This document shows positions 6,954-8,660 of a DNA stretch of 8,660 nucleotides, piece by piece. The notes beneath the pieces are model-generated. The model did not search any database. It saw only the letters and a list, made by a program, of their open reading frames with translations, and had not been told where the DNA came from. This DNA is from a bacterium (GTDB taxonomy: Bacteria; Eremiobacterota; Eremiobacteria; Baltobacterales; Baltobacteraceae), in NCBI GenBank assembly GCA_021782295.1, contig JAJXVC010000072.1:1-8660 (forward strand), read 5' to 3'. Both the position numbers and the translations under genes were made by a program. Within the stretch, counting starts at the first letter, position 1; every line of letters begins with the position of its first letter.

Positions 6954-7525
6954 TGCAGTACGCCGTCGCCTATGCGCTCAGTAGCGCAGCCGGTCTGCGG
7001 GCGCTCTTCGCCCTCGCCGTCGCTTCGCTCGCCGTGCATGCGGGATGGTTCCACCCTCCGGCGGCTCTCGCGTGGCTTGATTCGTGGCCGGTGACGGTGA
7101 CGTTGCTCGTGCTTGCGGTGCTCGAACTCCTTGCCGATAAAGTGCCGCTACTCGATCACAGTCTCCATGTTGCGCAAAGCGTGCTAAAACCCGCAGTAGC
7201 GGCGATCTTGGTTGCCGGATCGCTGCATGGGTTGCCGGGCCCTGCGCTCGTTTCGCTCGTCATTCTCGGCGCGCTCAATGCGTTGGGCATTCACGCCGCC
7301 GCCGCGAGCGGGCGCGGCGTATCGACGAGCGTCACCGGAGGTTTTGGAAACCCGATCGTTTCGCTATTGGAGGATATTGCCGCGCTCGGACTCACCGTGA
7401 CGGCCTTTCTCACCCCATGGCTCGGAGTGATTCTCGCCGTCATCGTCGGCGCGATCGCGATCCGCGTACTCGTGGGGGTACGAGCAATGCTCTTCGCGAA
7501 GGCACGCGCGAACGTGGGCGATTAG
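6953..7525 (+). CDS. DUF4126 family membrane protein
   Basis: This 190-residue integral membrane protein of unknown function matches DUF4126. Landmarks are the Glu-Leu-Leu-Ala-Asp-Lys segment (58-63) followed by a short loop and Asp68, and VTGGFGNPIVSLLED (127-141 region), where the family has a conserved NP..S..ED. About five hydrophobic segments are visible (roughly 8-28, 46-60, 78-92, 97-115, 143-175). Translation is coupled to the S41 protease: the protease stop and this ATG share one base (TGATG, 6951-6955), and no Shine-Dalgarno is visible. The end is unusual. The last three codons (GTG GGC GAT) and the TAG stop run into the 5' end of the tRNA-Val gene, with ten bases shared. The family call is solid; no role can be assigned. 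Confidence 0.9.
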   Translation: MQYAVAYALSSAAGLRALFALAVASLAVHAGWFHPPAALAWLDSWPVTVTLLVLAVLELLADKVPLLDHSLHVAQSVLKPAVAAILVAGSLHGLPGPALVSLVILGALNALGIHAAAASGRGVSTSVTGGFGNPIVSLLEDIAALGLTVTAFLTPWLGVILAVIVGAIAIRVLVGVRAMLFAKARANVGD

Positions 7526-7591
7526 CTCAGCTGGGAGAGCGCCTCCTTTACACGGAGGATGTCGGCGGTTCGAGCCCGTCATCGCCCACCA
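7516..7591 (+). tRNA. tRNA-Val (anticodon UAC), CCA encoded
   Basis: A full cloverleaf can be folded by hand. The acceptor arm GGGCGAT (7516-7522) pairs with ATCGCCC (7581-7587). U8-A9 is followed by D-arm GCTC/GAGC (7525-7528, 7537-7540). The anticodon stem CCTCC/GGAGG (7542-7546, 7554-7558) has loop TTTACAC, placing the anticodon TAC at 7549-7551. The five-base variable loop is ATGTC. The T-arm is GGCGG/CCGTC around TTCGAGC. Discriminator A is at 7588 and CCA at 7589-7591. It decodes GUA (and probably GUG/GUU). No convincing promoter is seen inside the upstream gene, so it may be cut from the S41-DUF4126 transcript. Confidence 0.97.
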
Positions 7592-7607
7592 TGTTCCCGT
7601 GAAGAGA

Positions 7608-7883
7608 TTACTTCGGTGCGAACCACCGTTCTTTGCGTATGATACCGATAGAATAAAGAAATCCAGCGACGATCAATCCAAATGCTGCATAGCCGAGGAG
7701 CATTTGATCGCGTTCGAAGAAAAACAATACCAGACATGCGGTCACCCACACTGCAGAGAACGATGCTGCGGTTCGAATCCAAAAAGATTCGCGAATCGTT
7801 GTCGCCAAAATGACGACCGACGCGGCAAGTTGGAATATATCTGATAGAACGATCCAGATCAGGACCGAAGGTGGGAGATGCAT
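7608..7883 (-). CDS. Hypothetical small three-helix membrane protein, AT-rich gene
   Basis: This 91-residue protein is of unknown family. Three hydrophobic helices are visible (about residues 8-29, 36-56, 62-82), with short charged loops (RES, ERDQ) and a basic C-terminus (RKERWFAPK). A four-line sample (7621-7860) counts to about 47% GC, far below the tsaC region (about 72% in one line). This suggests a different origin or relaxed codon use. ATG at 7883 has no good Shine-Dalgarno; a GGAAAGG on the minus strand is too far upstream to be a normal one. It follows the secreted-protein gene by 27 bases and may share its transcript. It ends 16 bases from the tRNA CCA, convergent to it. The protein-like pattern of helices supports a real gene, but no function can be given. 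Confidence 0.65.
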   Translation of the reverse strand: MHLPPSVLIWIVLSDIFQLAASVVILATTIRESFWIRTAASFSAVWVTACLVLFFFERDQMLLGYAAFGLIVAGFLYSIGIIRKERWFAPK

Positions 7884-7910
7884 AAATATCTGCTGCGAGG
7901 CCTTTCCGGT

Positions 7911-8339
7911 TCAGCGGTGCTCTGACTTTGACATCCGCGCGATCAATTCATCGGCGATCTTCGAGGGAACACCATACTGCGATTCAAGATAGCGTGGATC
8001 GTCTATCGAGCCACCGCCCATGCCGAGTACGTGCCAAGACCCGTTCTTCAGACGCAGCAGCGCTTCTCCTCCGCCCTCTCCGGCGATCCAATCAACGAGC
8101 GCATAGTTTCCGGCGATAGCGATCGGTGCGACGGTCGGAGTGATGACGAATTGCTGCACGGTTCGGGCATACCTGATAACGGTTTCGGCGACAAGCGCTC
8201 GTCGAGCGGAGCCTCCGGGTTGGTGTGCCCTCAATGCAGGGTGCGCGCTCGCTCGGGGGCCGGTCGCGACCATGCTGATTCCCAAAAAAACGAACGCGAA
8301 CAGAAAACCGATTCCGCGGCGCACGACCGACGGCGTCAT
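7911..8339 (-). CDS. Small secreted protein, GGG-motif family (possible copper-associated)
   Basis: This 142-residue protein has a cleavable signal peptide: a basic start (VVRRG), a hydrophobic core (about 10-26) and an ASA cleavage site at 30-32. The mature part reads as YALVDWIAGEGGGEALL (79-95) followed by NGSWHVLGMGGGSI (99-112) and GVPSKIADELI (123-133). From memory this resembles small secreted proteins in cyanobacteria and proteobacteria, some labelled copper-uptake-system-associated; I could not search. The latter often have a Cys in the CSGD position, which is Met-Gly-Gly-Gly here, so metal binding is not evident. ATG at 8339 is well supported by GAGGGAG seven bases upstream. It lies in a minus-strand run with the DUF4870 gene (46-base gap) and the small membrane protein gene (27-base gap). 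It is a real secreted protein with uncertain function. Confidence 0.8.
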   Translation of the reverse strand: MTPSVVRRGIGFLFAFVFLGISMVATGPRASAHPALRAHQPGGSARRALVAETVIRYARTVQQFVITPTVAPIAIAGNYALVDWIAGEGGGEALLRLKNGSWHVLGMGGGSIDDPRYLESQYGVPSKIADELIARMSKSEHR

Positions 8340-8346
8340 GGTGTAA

Positions 8347-8355
8347 CTCCCTCTC
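8347..8355 (-). promoter_or_regulatory. Ribosome binding site of the secreted-protein gene
   Basis: On the minus strand GAGAGGGAG ends seven bases before the ATG at 8337-8339. This is the strongest Shine-Dalgarno of the right-hand cluster and supports that start. Confidence 0.7.
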
Positions 8356-8385
8356 TTGGCGCCGTGCAGAGCGCCGGCTTCCGTG

Positions 8386-8660
8386 TTAGCGAAGAAAACG
8401 AATCGTGAACGGATACGCGTAGGCTTCGCCGTTCGCAGTCTTGATGGCGGCGACGATTGTCAGCGCAATGTCGATGATCCCGAGCACCATCATCAGCGGA
8501 ATGCCGATCACGATAAACACGAGCAAGAACGAACAGAGCAGATAGATCGTCATCGATATCTGAAAGTTCAGCGATTCTTTTCCGGTGCTGTCGGCCAGCG
8601 GCGATGTGTCGCGCTTCATCAACCAGACGATCAACGGCCCGATTAGGTTGCCGAACGGAA
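8386..8660 (-). CDS. DUF4870 domain membrane protein (partial, N-terminus off the window)
   Basis: Ninety C-terminal codons are visible. The frame stays open to the right edge, reading PFGNLIGPLIVWLMKRD before the hydrophobic part, so the true start lies beyond 8660. A TTG start at 8634 is not convincing. The pattern P-lu-VW-lKRD..P..D..GKE-LNFQI, then two hydrophobic helices, then AAIKTANGEAYAYPFTIRF, is the hallmark of DUF4870 (Tic20-like small membrane proteins). The family function is not established. The gene is followed by a 46-base gap to the secreted-protein gene on the same strand, so it is probably co-transcribed and the first visible member of that run. GC is about 53% in one sampled line, lower than in the left half of the window. 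Confidence 0.88.
   Translation of the reverse strand, partial: PFGNLIGPLIVWLMKRDTSPLADSTGKESLNFQISMTIYLLCSFLLVFIVIGIPLMMVLGIIDIALTIVAAIKTANGEAYAYPFTIRFLR

Noticed and set aside
7469..7484. Hairpin CTCGT-GGGGGT-ACGAG upstream of the tRNA
   Set aside because: Only five base pairs, no T-run, inside the DUF4126 coding sequence; probably chance.
7769..7783. tRNA T-arm-like GCGGTTCGAATCC, possible tRNA fragment or att duplicate
   Set aside because: The flanks do not pair as a T-stem, it does not match the tRNA-Val 3' end, and it is inside the 91-residue coding frame.
8358..8375. GGCGC/GCGCC hairpin between the DUF4870 and secreted-protein genes as a terminator
   Set aside because: Short stem, eight-base loop and no T-run on the minus strand; could at most attenuate.
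8386..8634. DUF4870 gene as a complete 82-residue protein from TTG 8634
   Set aside because: The family-typical PFGNLIGPL residues continue upstream to the window edge, so the gene is partial.
1..8660. CRISPR arrays, insertion sequences, integrases or defence genes
   Set aside because: No spaced direct repeats, transposase or integrase motifs were found on either strand.

Overview
This window looks like ordinary chromosomal DNA from a free-living, high-GC bacterium. The two sample lines I counted, one in an early gene and one near the end, were about 72% and 60-63% GC. The genes are tightly packed, with frequent ATGA/TGATG overlaps and very short gaps. No phage, plasmid, transposon or CRISPR signature is visible. 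The palindrome CGATCG is strikingly frequent. The lineage cannot be fixed from the sequence. The composition and gene mix would suit an uncultivated soil phylum such as Eremiobacterota, but that is only an impression.

Layout: (1) 1-47 holds a strong hairpin ending two bases before the first start codon. (2) 48-3168, + strand, is a three-gene overlapping run: a Sua5-type threonylcarbamoyl-AMP synthase (tRNA t6A37 modification), a ten-helix EamA/DMT exporter, and a DUF2252 protein. (3) 3114-5500, - strand, is a copper-export pair: a CopZ-like chaperone overlapping a Cu(I) P1B-ATPase (CopA). The ATPase end overlaps the DUF2252 end by 55 bases, tail to tail. (4) 5501-5618 is a divergent intergenic region. 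(5) 5619-7525, + strand, is an S41 C-terminal processing protease translationally coupled to a DUF4126 membrane protein, whose stop codon lies inside (6) a tRNA-Val(UAC) at 7516-7591. (7) 7608-8660, - strand, has three small genes: a partial DUF4870 membrane protein, a small secreted protein and an AT-rich three-helix membrane protein. No stretch over 300 bases lacks a gene; the longest gap is 118 bases.

How they work together: only copZ-copA is a clear functional unit, in which the chaperone hands Cu(I) to the export pump. The secreted 142-residue protein resembles, from memory, small secreted proteins sometimes annotated with copper uptake, so a second copper link is possible but weak. The tsaC-eamA-DUF2252 and S41-DUF4126 pairings are supported by overlap only.

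The most interesting points are: a DUF2252 protein whose kinase-like motifs appear in circularly permuted order; a protein stop codon buried in a tRNA acceptor/D-arm region; a hairpin pressed against the tsaC start; CGATCG enrichment; and a markedly AT-rich orphan gene next to the tRNA. I did not find a clearly new multi-gene system.
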